A stretch of 64,000 nucleotides of DNA from Mesostigma viride (taxonomy: Eukaryota; Streptophyta; Mesostigmatophyceae; Mesostigmatales; Mesostigmataceae): NCBI GenBank assembly GCA_009746045.1, contig RPFO01000701.1, positions 1 through 64,000 of the forward strand. The letters run 5' to 3'. The number at the start of each line of letters is the position of its first letter. Position 1 is the first letter of the stretch. The notes beneath the pieces were generated by a model, which was not told where the DNA came from, searched no databases, and saw nothing but the letters and a program-made list of their open reading frames with translations. The position numbers and the translations under genes are program-made. Below, in pieces: positions 8,501-17,903 of this stretch.

Positions 8501-9083
8501 TGGAGCTGGTTGGTTTTGGTTGCTGAGAGAGCTGGGTGGATGCGAGTGGGATGCGAGGCGAGGTGGTGCAAGTCCTGCATTTATACCCACGGGGCTGCAA
8601 TTCCCGTGGTCTCGAAGAATTCAGCAGATCGACGGCTCGTGGCGAGCCACGAGGTTTGTAACGGGAAACGGTATGACGGTTACGAGGAAAAATTTCCCGT
8701 GGCCATACATTTTGAGCGTTATTTTGCCACGGGATTTGTGACGTAAAAAATCTTTCCCGTGGCAAAAATATCCGACAGTTACTTTGCCGCGGGACCGGAA
8801 TCGGATTTTTTTCTGTCCCCGTGGACGGATATTTCTGACCGTTACGCTGCCACGGGACTTGTAACGTAAAAAAACGCGTCCCGTGGATAAGGTTTCGGCG
8901 CATAAACGACGAGCGCGCTTCCACGTAGCCAGATTGCCCGTGCAAGACCACGTAGATAGCCTGCCAGCCACGGGACTGTCTCGTCAACCAAGGCCTGCGC
9001 AGGTATAAAGACCAGACTTCCTCGTCTCCTCGCCACTCGCTCACCTCACATCAGCTCAGCACACCAAAACTCTCTCACTGGAT
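8501..9083. promoter_or_regulatory. Divergent promoter between 421-aa and 352-aa genes
   Basis: TATA boxes lie at 8579-8588 (minus) and 9001-9008 (plus, AGGTATAAAG), each about 80-90 bases from its ATG. At least eight CCCGTGG/CCACGGG heptamers fall between them, each flanked by ATTTTTT or GTAACG-type motifs. The layout matches the 687-1310 promoter. The leaders end in ordinary pyrimidine-rich sequence. Confidence 0.65.
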
Positions 9084-10256
9084 ATGGCTTCCCGCCCCAG
9101 ATACGCAGCTAGCTACAACTTTGGCCGTGGTGTTACTGGAGCTAGTGGAAGTGGCAGGGGAAAGCGACGTGCTGCGAGGAACACGACTACTGGAGAAGCA
9201 GGTTTGTGACGAGCCTTTGTTTTTTTGCACCCAAAAGCGCTTTTTCTTGTCGTTTCCGCCTTTTGGTACTCATTTCTTGTTATGTTTTCTTGCCCCCACA
9301 CACCCGTGCATGCAGAACTGACCGCTGAACAACGGCAGCTTCACAGGGCTAACAAGCCTGTGCCCGTGCACGATCATCACGGGGACTTCGACACAAGAAA
9401 CAACGTGTTTCCCTATCTGGAGAACACTTTCAAGGTGGCGAAACTCGTCCTGGACTTGAGCAAGATCGAATGCGCCATTTGCGCGGAGGAGAGAGACAAG
9501 TATGTCACTCTCATGCTGGAGAACGAGCCCGCGCACGCATGCTCCATCATCATCTGCGACACCTGTGCCACTACCAAGCTTCACACGTTCAGAAACCAGT
9601 GCCCGCAGTGCCGCAAGCCGCTGAGCTCGTCTGGGCAGCTGTTCGTCCCCAACCCGCAGCTCAACAGCCTGGCGTCGAGGACGCAATACCGGGCCTGCGA
9701 ACACCCCGGCTGCTTTACGATCATCCCAAGCAACATGATGGCGGCGCACGAGGAGGAGTGCGAGTACAACGTCTACACCTGTGGCAACACCGTCTCGTTC
9801 CGCCTGCTGGACAACGAGACGCTTTCTTCCAAGATGTGCTGCGGCTATGAGGGCAAGAAACGCGCCGTCGAGGAGCACATGGAGACTTGCCCGGAGGCTG
9901 AGTCTGCGAAGAAGCTTAGCGCCATGATGGGCGTGTTTGACAAGGTGGAGGCGCTCTCAGCTGCAATGGAGCGCGACAGCCCAGACGTCTTCAAGCGCAT
10001 GGCTCAGTTGTTTGGGGTGACCACGGAGAAGGCCAGGCGCATCCTTGCCAGCCTGCCTGGAGCGAGTGGTGCCGGCCCTTCTTCCCAGCGTGCTCCTCGT
10101 CCAGGGGAAGCAGTGGACACAGCAATCTCCGTCGACGCCCCCACTGACCCAATCAGTGATCTCGTGGACGCCATAGACGCTGACGTTGCTGCACAGGGCG
10201 TCGACGACGAGGCTGCAGACCCCACCTGGACTCCGGCTGGCAACCAGGACGACTGA
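9084..10256 (+). CDS. RING plus TRAF-type zinc-finger protein (352 aa, one intron), left-arm copy
   Basis: The coding sequence is joined from 9084-9201 and 9316-10256. The intron 9202-9315 (114 bp) begins GTTTGT and ends TGCAG after a T/C-rich tract, and splicing restores one frame of 353 codons. Exon 1 starts about 80 bases after a TATA box and encodes a Gly/Arg/Ser-rich head. A RING is formed by C92-x2-C95, H113-x-C115, C120-x2-C123 and C135-P-Q-C138. Two TRAF/SIAH-type fingers with equal spacing follow: C167-x4-C172-x11-H184-x3-C188, and C195 with C215-x11-H227-x3-C231. RING proteins of this layout are E3 ubiquitin ligases, so ubiquitin transfer to an unknown target is inferred. The C-terminus (after about 275) is Pro/Ser/Asp-rich and acidic. 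Confidence 0.8.
9202..9315 (+). other. Spliceosomal intron in the RING/TRAF-type gene
   Basis: The intron has a GT donor at 9202 and an AG acceptor at 9314-9315, and is 114 bp long with T-rich content. Splicing joins codon GAA across exons and links exon 1, which has the TATA box and leader, to the zinc-finger exon. Read unspliced, the region would encode a misleading hydrophobic signal-peptide-like start. The mirror copy lies at 12166-12279 on the minus strand. Confidence 0.78.
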
Positions 10257-11224
10257 ACAGTTACAGCTGACAGCATTGGATGTCAAAAACCCCTCTAGTT
10301 TAGAGACAAGGGCCATAGTTAGAAACCAGCCCATCCACGGGGTTTAGGTGACAGGCAGTAGAAGAAACATCCCCACACACTGGGGACTTGGACAGGAAAG
10401 ATGTGGATGTTTGTAATAAAGATGTGGATGTTTGCAAAACCAGTTTGAAAAAATATCTAAGCTGCACATTAGTATAAGTATGGTAAGTTTCCAGCAGGCC
10501 ACGTGGCAGCCACAAAGCCCGATCCCCGTGGTAGCCTGCGCAGTACGGATCCCGTAGGAATCCACGAGATATTTTCGAGATATTTCCGAGATATTTTAGA
10601 TATTTTCAGATATTTTGAAAATATCCCAGGGACCCCGTGGACTCCCAGGGGAATCGTAACCGAAAATCGGACTCGCGGCCGGCGATCGGAGGAGCCACCA
10701 CGGGAAAATCCCGTTTTTTTTTCGGGTGTGCCCTCAGAACGTTCTGAGGGCACACCCGAAAAAAAAACGGGATTTTCCCGTGGTGGCTCCTCCGATCGCC
10801 GGCCGCGAGTCCGATTTTCGGTTACGATTCCCCTGGGAGTCCACGGGGTCCCTGGGATATTTTCAAAATATCTGAAAATATCTAAAATATCTCGGAAATA
10901 TCTCGAAAATATCTCGTGGATTCCTACGGGATCCGTACTGCGCAGGCTACCACGGGGATCGGGCTTTGTGGCTGCCACGTGGCCTGCTGGAAACTTACCA
11001 TACTTATACTAATGTGCAGCTTAGATATTTTTTCAAACTGGTTTTGCAAACATCCACATCTTTATTACAAACATCCACATCTTTCCTGTCCAAGTCCCCA
11101 GTGTGTGGGGATGTTTCTTCTACTGCCTGTCACCTAAACCCCGTGGATGGGCTGGTTTCTAACTATGGCCCTTGTCTCTAAACTAGAGGGGTTTTTGACA
11201 TCCAATGCTGTCAGCTGTAACTGT
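10257..11224. other. Palindrome centre: non-coding terminus-like region
   Basis: The 484 bases on each side of 10740/10741 have no convincing gene. A series of GAGATATTT-like repeats lies at 10566-10626 and its mirror at 10855-10915. It is followed toward the centre by CCCGTGG/CCACGGG motifs, TAACCG and a small CCCG-T9-CGGG hairpin (10710-10726). The centre is CCCTCAGAACGTTCTGAGGG. AT-rich short repeats beside a perfect palindrome are what one would expect of a hairpin telomere or replication terminus, but this is inferred. A 169-codon frame reads identically on both strands here simply because of the symmetry. Confidence 0.6.
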
Positions 11225-12397
11225 TCAGTCGTCCTGGTTGCCAGCCGGAGTCCAGGTGGGGTCTGCAGCCTCGTCGTCGACGCCCTGTGCAGCAACGTCA
11301 GCGTCTATGGCGTCCACGAGATCACTGATTGGGTCAGTGGGGGCGTCGACGGAGATTGCTGTGTCCACTGCTTCCCCTGGACGAGGAGCACGCTGGGAAG
11401 AAGGGCCGGCACCACTCGCTCCAGGCAGGCTGGCAAGGATGCGCCTGGCCTTCTCCGTGGTCACCCCAAACAACTGAGCCATGCGCTTGAAGACGTCTGG
11501 GCTGTCGCGCTCCATTGCAGCTGAGAGCGCCTCCACCTTGTCAAACACGCCCATCATGGCGCTAAGCTTCTTCGCAGACTCAGCCTCCGGGCAAGTCTCC
11601 ATGTGCTCCTCGACGGCGCGTTTCTTGCCCTCATAGCCGCAGCACATCTTGGAAGAAAGCGTCTCGTTGTCCAGCAGGCGGAACGAGACGGTGTTGCCAC
11701 AGGTGTAGACGTTGTACTCGCACTCCTCCTCGTGCGCCGCCATCATGTTGCTTGGGATGATCGTAAAGCAGCCGGGGTGTTCGCAGGCCCGGTATTGCGT
11801 CCTCGACGCCAGGCTGTTGAGCTGCGGGTTGGGGACGAACAGCTGCCCAGACGAGCTCAGCGGCTTGCGGCACTGCGGGCACTGGTTTCTGAACGTGTGA
11901 AGCTTGGTAGTGGCACAGGTGTCGCAGATGATGATGGAGCATGCGTGCGCGGGCTCGTTCTCCAGCATGAGAGTGACATACTTGTCTCTCTCCTCCGCGC
12001 AAATGGCGCATTCGATCTTGCTCAAGTCCAGGACGAGTTTCGCCACCTTGAAAGTGTTCTCCAGATAGGGAAACACGTTGTTTCTTGTGTCGAAGTCCCC
12101 GTGATGATCGTGCACGGGCACAGGCTTGTTAGCCCTGTGAAGCTGCCGTTGTTCAGCGGTCAGTTCTGCATGCACGGGTGTGTGGGGGCAAGAAAACATA
12201 ACAAGAAATGAGTACCAAAAGGCGGAAACGACAAGAAAAAGCGCTTTTGGGTGCAAAAAAACAAAGGCTCGTCACAAACCTGCTTCTCCAGTAGTCGTGT
12301 TCCTCGCAGCACGTCGCTTTCCCCTGCCACTTCCACTAGCTCCAGTAACACCACGGCCAAAGTTGTAGCTAGCTGCGTATCTGGGGCGGGAAGCCAT
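11225..12397 (-). CDS. RING plus TRAF-type zinc-finger protein, right-arm copy
   Basis: This is the mirror image of the gene at 9084-10256, joined from 12397-12280 and 12165-11225 on the minus strand with the intron at 12166-12279. The predicted 352-aa product is identical to the left copy, including the RING cysteines and both C-x11-H-x3-C fingers. Two convergent copies meet at the palindrome centre, their stop codons about 970 bases apart. The same promoter elements lie upstream at 12398-12980. Confidence 0.8.
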
Positions 12398-12980
12398 ATC
12401 CAGTGAGAGAGTTTTGGTGTGCTGAGCTGATGTGAGGTGAGCGAGTGGCGAGGAGACGAGGAAGTCTGGTCTTTATACCTGCGCAGGCCTTGGTTGACGA
12501 GACAGTCCCGTGGCTGGCAGGCTATCTACGTGGTCTTGCACGGGCAATCTGGCTACGTGGAAGCGCGCTCGTCGTTTATGCGCCGAAACCTTATCCACGG
12601 GACGCGTTTTTTTACGTTACAAGTCCCGTGGCAGCGTAACGGTCAGAAATATCCGTCCACGGGGACAGAAAAAAATCCGATTCCGGTCCCGCGGCAAAGT
12701 AACTGTCGGATATTTTTGCCACGGGAAAGATTTTTTACGTCACAAATCCCGTGGCAAAATAACGCTCAAAATGTATGGCCACGGGAAATTTTTCCTCGTA
12801 ACCGTCATACCGTTTCCCGTTACAAACCTCGTGGCTCGCCACGAGCCGTCGATCTGCTGAATTCTTCGAGACCACGGGAATTGCAGCCCCGTGGGTATAA
12901 ATGCAGGACTTGCACCACCTCGCCTCGCATCCCACTCGCATCCACCCAGCTCTCTCAGCAACCAAAACCAACCAGCTCCA
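12398..12980. promoter_or_regulatory. Divergent promoter, right-arm copy
   Basis: This mirrors 8501-9083. TATA boxes lie near 12473-12480 (minus) and 12893-12902 (plus), with the same CCCGTGG/CCACGGG series between them. It serves the 352-aa (minus) and 421-aa (plus) genes. Confidence 0.63.
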
Positions 12981-14246
12981 ATGGCTACCTCCTCCGCCAT
13001 CTCTGCTCCTCGCCAGCGTGGGCCGCACAGTGCTCCCAAAGTCAAGAAAACTCGCCACTTCAACATTCTTTTCCACCCAGTCACCGGCGAGCATGCATGC
13101 GAAGTCCACCTTCCTGAGGCTTCTCGCAGCGTTTTGAACGACATGATGGATCACTACGAGACGAGCAACATCATGATGAACAAGAAGCGCATTCGCTGCG
13201 TCGGCTGCGACAAGATGAGGTCTCTCAAGCACTTCTGCGAGTTTGACGAGGATTACAAGATGCGCAACAATCACAGCTTTTCCCCCTGCGACGGCCATTT
13301 CTGCGACTCGTGCGAGTACCTTCAGCAGAACAACATGCTGAAGAGCATCCCCACGAAGGACTGCGCCAAGTGCAAGAAGCCGACTCGTGTGGATCTCCTC
13401 AAGATCGACTGCAACGGCAAGGCCGAGCACTGCATCAGCTGCTGGGACCCCGCATTCGAGCAGTTCGCGTTCGAGCACGAGCGGACGAAGAAGAGGTTCC
13501 CCGAGCTGCTCCAGATCTACCCGGATATGGAGGACACCGCCGAGTTCATCAAGTGGCCCACGTCAGGCACCTACACCGTCTCTGAGCCGAACTTTGCTCT
13601 CACCGGCCCCACCGACCCTGGCAAGGTCAACGTCAAGGTCGAGGAGCGCGACCAGCCCTTTCTTCGCGGTGGCTACAAGAGGAAGCAGGAGGACACAAAC
13701 GACTACCTGAGGTCTTGCGGGCTGTTCAACGACGCCGTCAAGAAGCCCAAGGTCGACATCGAGAACTTCAAGAGCGACTTCACCAAGGAGGTCTCCAGGA
13801 TCAAGTGGGAGTGCGAGAAGCGCAACTATGTCTCCTACCTCAGCTTCGTCTCTTTCACGATGTCCGAGTCCAACCTCAACAGCACCGTCACTCCCGGCGC
13901 CAAGGAGTTCGAGCATCTGAAGAACAAGTTCTGCGGCGTCAAGGCTGCCAGCAAGCAGATGGGCTGCAACCACCAGTTGGACGTGCCCTCCAAGACCTGC
14001 AAGGTGTGCAACAAGAAGGCGCACTACCTCTTCACCGCCAACGGCCACAGCATCGACAACGACGTCGTCTGCAGCGAGTGCGTCCTCGACACTCTGCGGG
14101 AGGCTGGCACCAAGAGTGTCTCCTGCCCCATCTGCGAGGGCAAGGACTCCAAGCACGACCTGTCCTTCCCGTTTTTCCGCTACGACTCCGCAGAGTCCTG
14201 CTATGCAGCTGTCATGAACCAACTGGCCGCCCCGCGTGCCCTGTAA
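12981..14246 (+). CDS. 421-aa Cys-rich protein with RING-like C-terminus, right-arm copy
   Basis: The predicted product is identical to that of 7235-8500. The start at 12981 follows the TATA box (GGTATAAATG at 12893-12902) by about 86 bases. The frame is open to 12891, but that would place the start codon at the TATA box itself. The zinc-ligand pattern is as described for the left copy. AT-rich sequence with TTAATGAAAAC (14307-14317) follows the stop. Confidence 0.72.
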   Translation: MATSSAISAPRQRGPHSAPKVKKTRHFNILFHPVTGEHACEVHLPEASRSVLNDMMDHYETSNIMMNKKRIRCVGCDKMRSLKHFCEFDEDYKMRNNHSFSPCDGHFCDSCEYLQQNNMLKSIPTKDCAKCKKPTRVDLLKIDCNGKAEHCISCWDPAFEQFAFEHERTKKRFPELLQIYPDMEDTAEFIKWPTSGTYTVSEPNFALTGPTDPGKVNVKVEERDQPFLRGGYKRKQEDTNDYLRSCGLFNDAVKKPKVDIENFKSDFTKEVSRIKWECEKRNYVSYLSFVSFTMSESNLNSTVTPGAKEFEHLKNKFCGVKAASKQMGCNHQLDVPSKTCKVCNKKAHYLFTANGHSIDNDVVCSECVLDTLREAGTKSVSCPICEGKDSKHDLSFPFFRYDSAESCYAAVMNQLAAPRAL

Positions 14247-14718
14247 ATAGTTCAGAGAATCTCTCTAGTCCCGTGGACTTGTGTACAATTAAAGAGTAAT
14301 TATATTTTTAATGAAAACAATTCACACGAACATCATGTCTTATTTTCCATGCTTGCAATCAAAGTAAAATTAACAATTGCACACGTCCCAAGTGTCCAAA
14401 TTTAATAATACTTAGCCGTTGAGACTTGGCAAAAATTTGAATTTAGCGCGGTTTTAGATTTATACTTCTGGCGCCGTCACCACGGGAAATGGCACGTGCC
14501 ACGTGGCAGAATCCCGTGGACGTGCACCGGTCCGTACTCGCGCCGCGCCGTTCCGTATTCGCGCCGCGCTTATCCACAGGACGCGCGCGTCGCGCTTATC
14601 CACAGGGCGCGGACCAATCCCGTGGCAGATGTGGATATCCCTTCGTCTATTAAGTCGCGAGACGCAACAACTCTCGCAGCTATCCTCCTCTCCATCCACC
14701 ACTACCACGAAAACAGCT
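14247..14718. promoter_or_regulatory. 3' flank of 421-aa gene and promoter of 239-aa gene, right-arm copy
   Basis: This mirrors 6763-7234: the gene-end motif at 14307-14317, then CCACGGG, CACGTG and GTGGATAAG-type elements, and a TATTAAG box at 14647-14655 about 70 bases before the ATG. No other gene was seen. Confidence 0.5.
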
Positions 14719-15438
14719 ATGGCTGACTCCGCGAAACCAGCTATGGCTGCCACCTTCGACAGCCTGCCTGCAGAAATCGTGCACCGCCTCGTGGAGCTCT
14801 CGTGGCCCAAACTGTGTGGAATCAACAAGGCCACGCAGGTCCAGTTTGAGAAGGTGAAAGAGGAAAAGACGATCGAAGCCACTGAGCTGCTGAAGGCCAT
14901 TGAGAAGGAGATTCAGATGCGCTCCCGCAGACGCCGAAGGAACCCTGGCGAGCTGCGCCACATGACTTCATGCGATCTCAAGATGTGCAAGCGGTTGCTG
15001 ATTGGCAAGAAGCCCTATATCTTTCTCCGTCAAGCGAAGAGGTGGGTCGCCGAGGCTCACTGCTACAGGAAGCATCTGGCGTGCCTTGCCCAGAATGTGT
15101 TTGACAAGATGTTCTGGGCTGTCATCGTCTTCGGACACGACGCTGACCTTGTCGCTCACGAGTACATCAAGTCCGTGCCGGATCTCGAGAAGGAACGCAC
15201 GGCAGAAGAGCACGGGCTCGAGCTCATCAATCGCATGAAGGAGGCGGTGCGCAAGGCCCTCGAGACAAGCGTGGCTCCTCACCACCGCCCCCCCCGGATG
15301 CAGAAGATGGAGGAACTGTGCAAGTGGGAGTTAGACGTGTGGAAGAACCAACTGGCCAATGGCTATGTCAGCTGCAGGGAGTGCAGCCTTTTGAAGCCAA
15401 GCCATGAACGGAGGAAGGCGCATGCGATGTACAAATAA
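14719..15438 (+). CDS. 239-aa protein with F-box-like N-terminus, right-arm copy
   Basis: This is an identical copy of the gene at 6043-6762. The start at 14719 is chosen over an open in-frame extension to 14503, which crosses the promoter. A second in-frame ATG in the same AGCTATGGC context lies 24 bases downstream, so either could be used. TAATAAAAG at 15498-15506 is a candidate polyadenylation signal. Confidence 0.65.
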   Translation: MADSAKPAMAATFDSLPAEIVHRLVELSWPKLCGINKATQVQFEKVKEEKTIEATELLKAIEKEIQMRSRRRRRNPGELRHMTSCDLKMCKRLLIGKKPYIFLRQAKRWVAEAHCYRKHLACLAQNVFDKMFWAVIVFGHDADLVAHEYIKSVPDLEKERTAEEHGLELINRMKEAVRKALETSVAPHHRPPRMQKMEELCKWELDVWKNQLANGYVSCRECSLLKPSHERRKAHAMYK

Positions 15439-15996
15439 GTACTTCCACTCCTACATTGAGAAAAGGAGTGTTGAAATGATTACTGTATTTTATTTTCTAA
15501 TAAAAGCGTTTACGTAAACAAAGAGTCCTCACATCTCATGCATTATAAATAGGCCAATTAACAAATGCAATAGGTACGTAGCATATACTAAGCATACAAA
15601 ACAGGGTGCAAGTGACAGAATTCAAAAAGACTTAGCCGTTTAGGAGCTACACTTACTAGCACGGCCCCCTTAGTGCCCAGGACTTGGTGAAAATTCGGGA
15701 CTTTGCACAGAAACACGCCTAACGCCGCGCCGGTACTGCGTACGACAGAAGTAAGGGCGTATGACACGGTGCTCGGGACTTGTGCAATTTTAATTACTGA
15801 CAAAGTACCGACGGAGTGGCGCTCACAATTCATAATTGTAGTTACTGGCAAGCCACGGACTTGTATAAATAGATTCGCCCTGGCCAGTCGGCCCTTGCGG
15901 TCGACCCACTGGCCAGTCGCCGCCATGAAGGCTTTTAACAATAAATAAAAGCAAAGGCCTGTCGAGCATACAAGGAGGAATTTGTGGCAGGCAGCC
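15439..15996 (+). promoter_or_regulatory. 3' flank of 239-aa gene and promoter of chromodomain-like gene, right-arm copy
   Basis: This mirrors 5485-6042. The TATA box TATAAAT at 15864-15870 follows CCACGGAC and lies about 130 bases before the ATG at 15997. No exact CCCGTGG cluster is present, unlike the other promoters. Confidence 0.5.
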
Positions 15997-16608
15997 ATGG
16001 ATCATGAAACTATTTTAAAGAAAATACCGCTCACGTCCCTTTTTACCCATGTGGGGCGGCGGCTCCACAAGATGGAGTCCACTTTTCACAAAGAAGAAAC
16101 TGCAGACACGAAAAGTAAGCGTGTCAAGGTCAGGGAGGAAAAGCGTGCCATGATGCAGACCGATGTCGGCCCATCTGGCTATGGAATGAACAAGGAGCGT
16201 GATGAATGGGAGATAGCTTCTATTTCAGATGCAAAGTTCGAAGGCGACAATCTCTTGCTCCTGATTGAGTGGGATTTTACGAAAGAACACCTTATGGAAT
16301 GCGCCGTCAAAGGTCAGAAAATACAGAAATTCAGCTGGGAGCCTATCGACATGCTTGCAAGCAACTGCGACGCAGCAGTAGCCTCGTTTGTGCAGGATTT
16401 TGTCAGCACCAAGGCGAAGTGCAAGGCTGGAAACAAGGCCGACCACACCGATGTTAGGCGGCGCTGGCATGAAATCCAGGCAGAGCGCAATGCAGCACAC
16501 GAGCCGCAAACAAAGCGGATTCGACGTGAGAGCCGCCCACAGACGGCTCCCGTGGAACAAGACGAACAAGAGCTAAGCTATCAGAGCAACGACGAACCTT
16601 CGCACAAC

Positions 16609-16613
16609 GAAAC
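16609..16613 (+). repeat. Target-site duplication, left (GAAAC)
   Basis: GAAAC directly precedes the TGTGATCC start of the LTR element. It is repeated at 22058-22062 directly after its CAACA end. The unoccupied site in the left arm has a single copy, which confirms a 5-bp duplication typical of Copia and Gypsy elements. Confidence 0.95.
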
Positions 16614-17812
16614 TGTGATCCAAAGCGCATCTTCCCAACGAAGTTTTTGACTTGGCAACACATGCTAGTTGCTGGGCGATGCGGCAATCTTTCCTGCTGC
16701 TTTCGTTGGACACTCGGCGCGTCACCGGTCCGGAGTTCCAGTTTTCAGTTTCCGTGGAGATCGTCTTTTGACTACTTTGACCACGGTGTTTGCTAGCGAG
16801 GGGGGTGGATGTTTTTCGCCCACTTACCCGTGATCAGTTAGTGTTTGATCCTTACCACTGGCCTGGGTTGCATCCCATTTTTGGTTTGGTGCCATGTGGG
16901 TAAGGGGGGTGTCAAGGTTGTACCCAAATGTCACCTTGATAGTGAGTACTGAATTTAATTCTAGAGTCCTATGTTTGGTCAAGGCTTGACTGGCTGAGAG
17001 CTTTTCCTCTAAGTGTTATACTTGACAGGATAGCACTAGAGCAAGGTCATGTGTTGTAAGGGGGGTGTCAAGGACATGGTCCTTGTATTTGTACCCACCT
17101 GACCTGGCTAGATAGATAGAGGCTCTTGTACAGGAGCCACTGTTCTTTATCCCGTTGGATTTGGCCTACAAATGAGAAAGTTGTGGCCAGTTTTAGTAAT
17201 CAGGGATTAGTACCTATGCCAAGTGGATCCTTATAGGCAGCTGACAAATCTGTCTATGTCAGCTGACCTATGACATGTCAGATGAGAATCTATGACAGGA
17301 CAGCTGACTGATTGACATGTACACTGTGCATGTCAGATGTGGCGCTGATATGTTCACGCCAGATTTACTTCATCATCATCAGATCACACACAGAGAGATC
17401 TTTTATTAAATAGTTAGATTACTGTGCAGCAGTTACAAGTTAAGACTGTACATCAGTTACAAGATAAGGCTGTACAGCAGTTACAAGATAAGATTTATTC
17501 TTGTCTAGATCTGATTGGTAGCCTGTACACTGACCTAACCTGATTGGTGGCCTGAGTATTACATGAGAATATTCCTAGGCACATTCCTAGCCAGCCAATC
17601 AGGTCATTCCAGTTTGCTGCCTGTGTTTTTTTTCCTCGAGTTAATAAAACAACTGAGGAGCCTTGCCAAAGGTACTCCTCACTATCATTCTGCCTCAAAC
17701 TGAGTCTCTGTCTCTTTGCTTCCATCCTCCATAGCCTGTACCTGCAAGGACAGGCACATTTGGGTTCCAATCACAAGCATTGTAGAAGGCAAACCCATTA
17801 GTTCTTTCAACA
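16614..17812 (+). repeat. 5' LTR
   Basis: The 1199-bp terminal repeat starts TGTGATCC and ends TTTCAACA. GTAAGGGGGGTGTCAAGG-type motifs occur twice inside it (near 16900 and 17060). An AATAAAA at about 17642-17648 is a possible polyadenylation signal. Confidence 0.93.
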
Positions 17813-17824
17813 TGGTATCGGAGG
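17813..17824 (+). other. Primer-binding site
   Basis: TGGTATCGGAGG lies directly after the 5' LTR. It matches the TGGTATC-GAG pattern of initiator methionine tRNA primer sites used by many Copia elements, with small differences. Confidence 0.75.
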
Positions 17825-17903
17825 TTTGATGCCTACCCTGCATTTGAGGAGCAGAGACATTCATCTGACTACCCCAGAGACAACACCCAGACCCAGATCA
17901 ACC

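Larger units (their letters stand above)
4182..10740 (+). repeat. Giant palindrome, left arm (6559 bp)
   Basis: Position x on the left pairs with 21481-x on the right up to 16613, and beyond the inserted element with 26930-x or 26931-x. The pairing holds for all gene boundaries and intergenic details that were compared by eye. The centre is AACGTT at 10738-10743, with no spacer. Pairing stops at 4182/22749. The only arm-to-arm differences noticed are a C6/G7 homopolymer change (near 4611/22315) and the retrotransposon in the right arm. Confidence 0.93.

Noticed and set aside
9225-9315. Signal-peptide-like start of the RING/TRAF-type protein
   Set aside because: This part is intron sequence; splicing from the TATA-proximal ATG at 9084 gives a better start.
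10503-11012. 169-codon protein spanning the palindrome centre, the same on both strands
   Set aside because: The same frame on both strands follows from the palindrome; there is no promoter and the content is low complexity.
12891-12980. N-terminal extension of the 421-aa protein
   Set aside because: The ATG at 12891 lies at or before the TATA box, so it would not be in the transcript.
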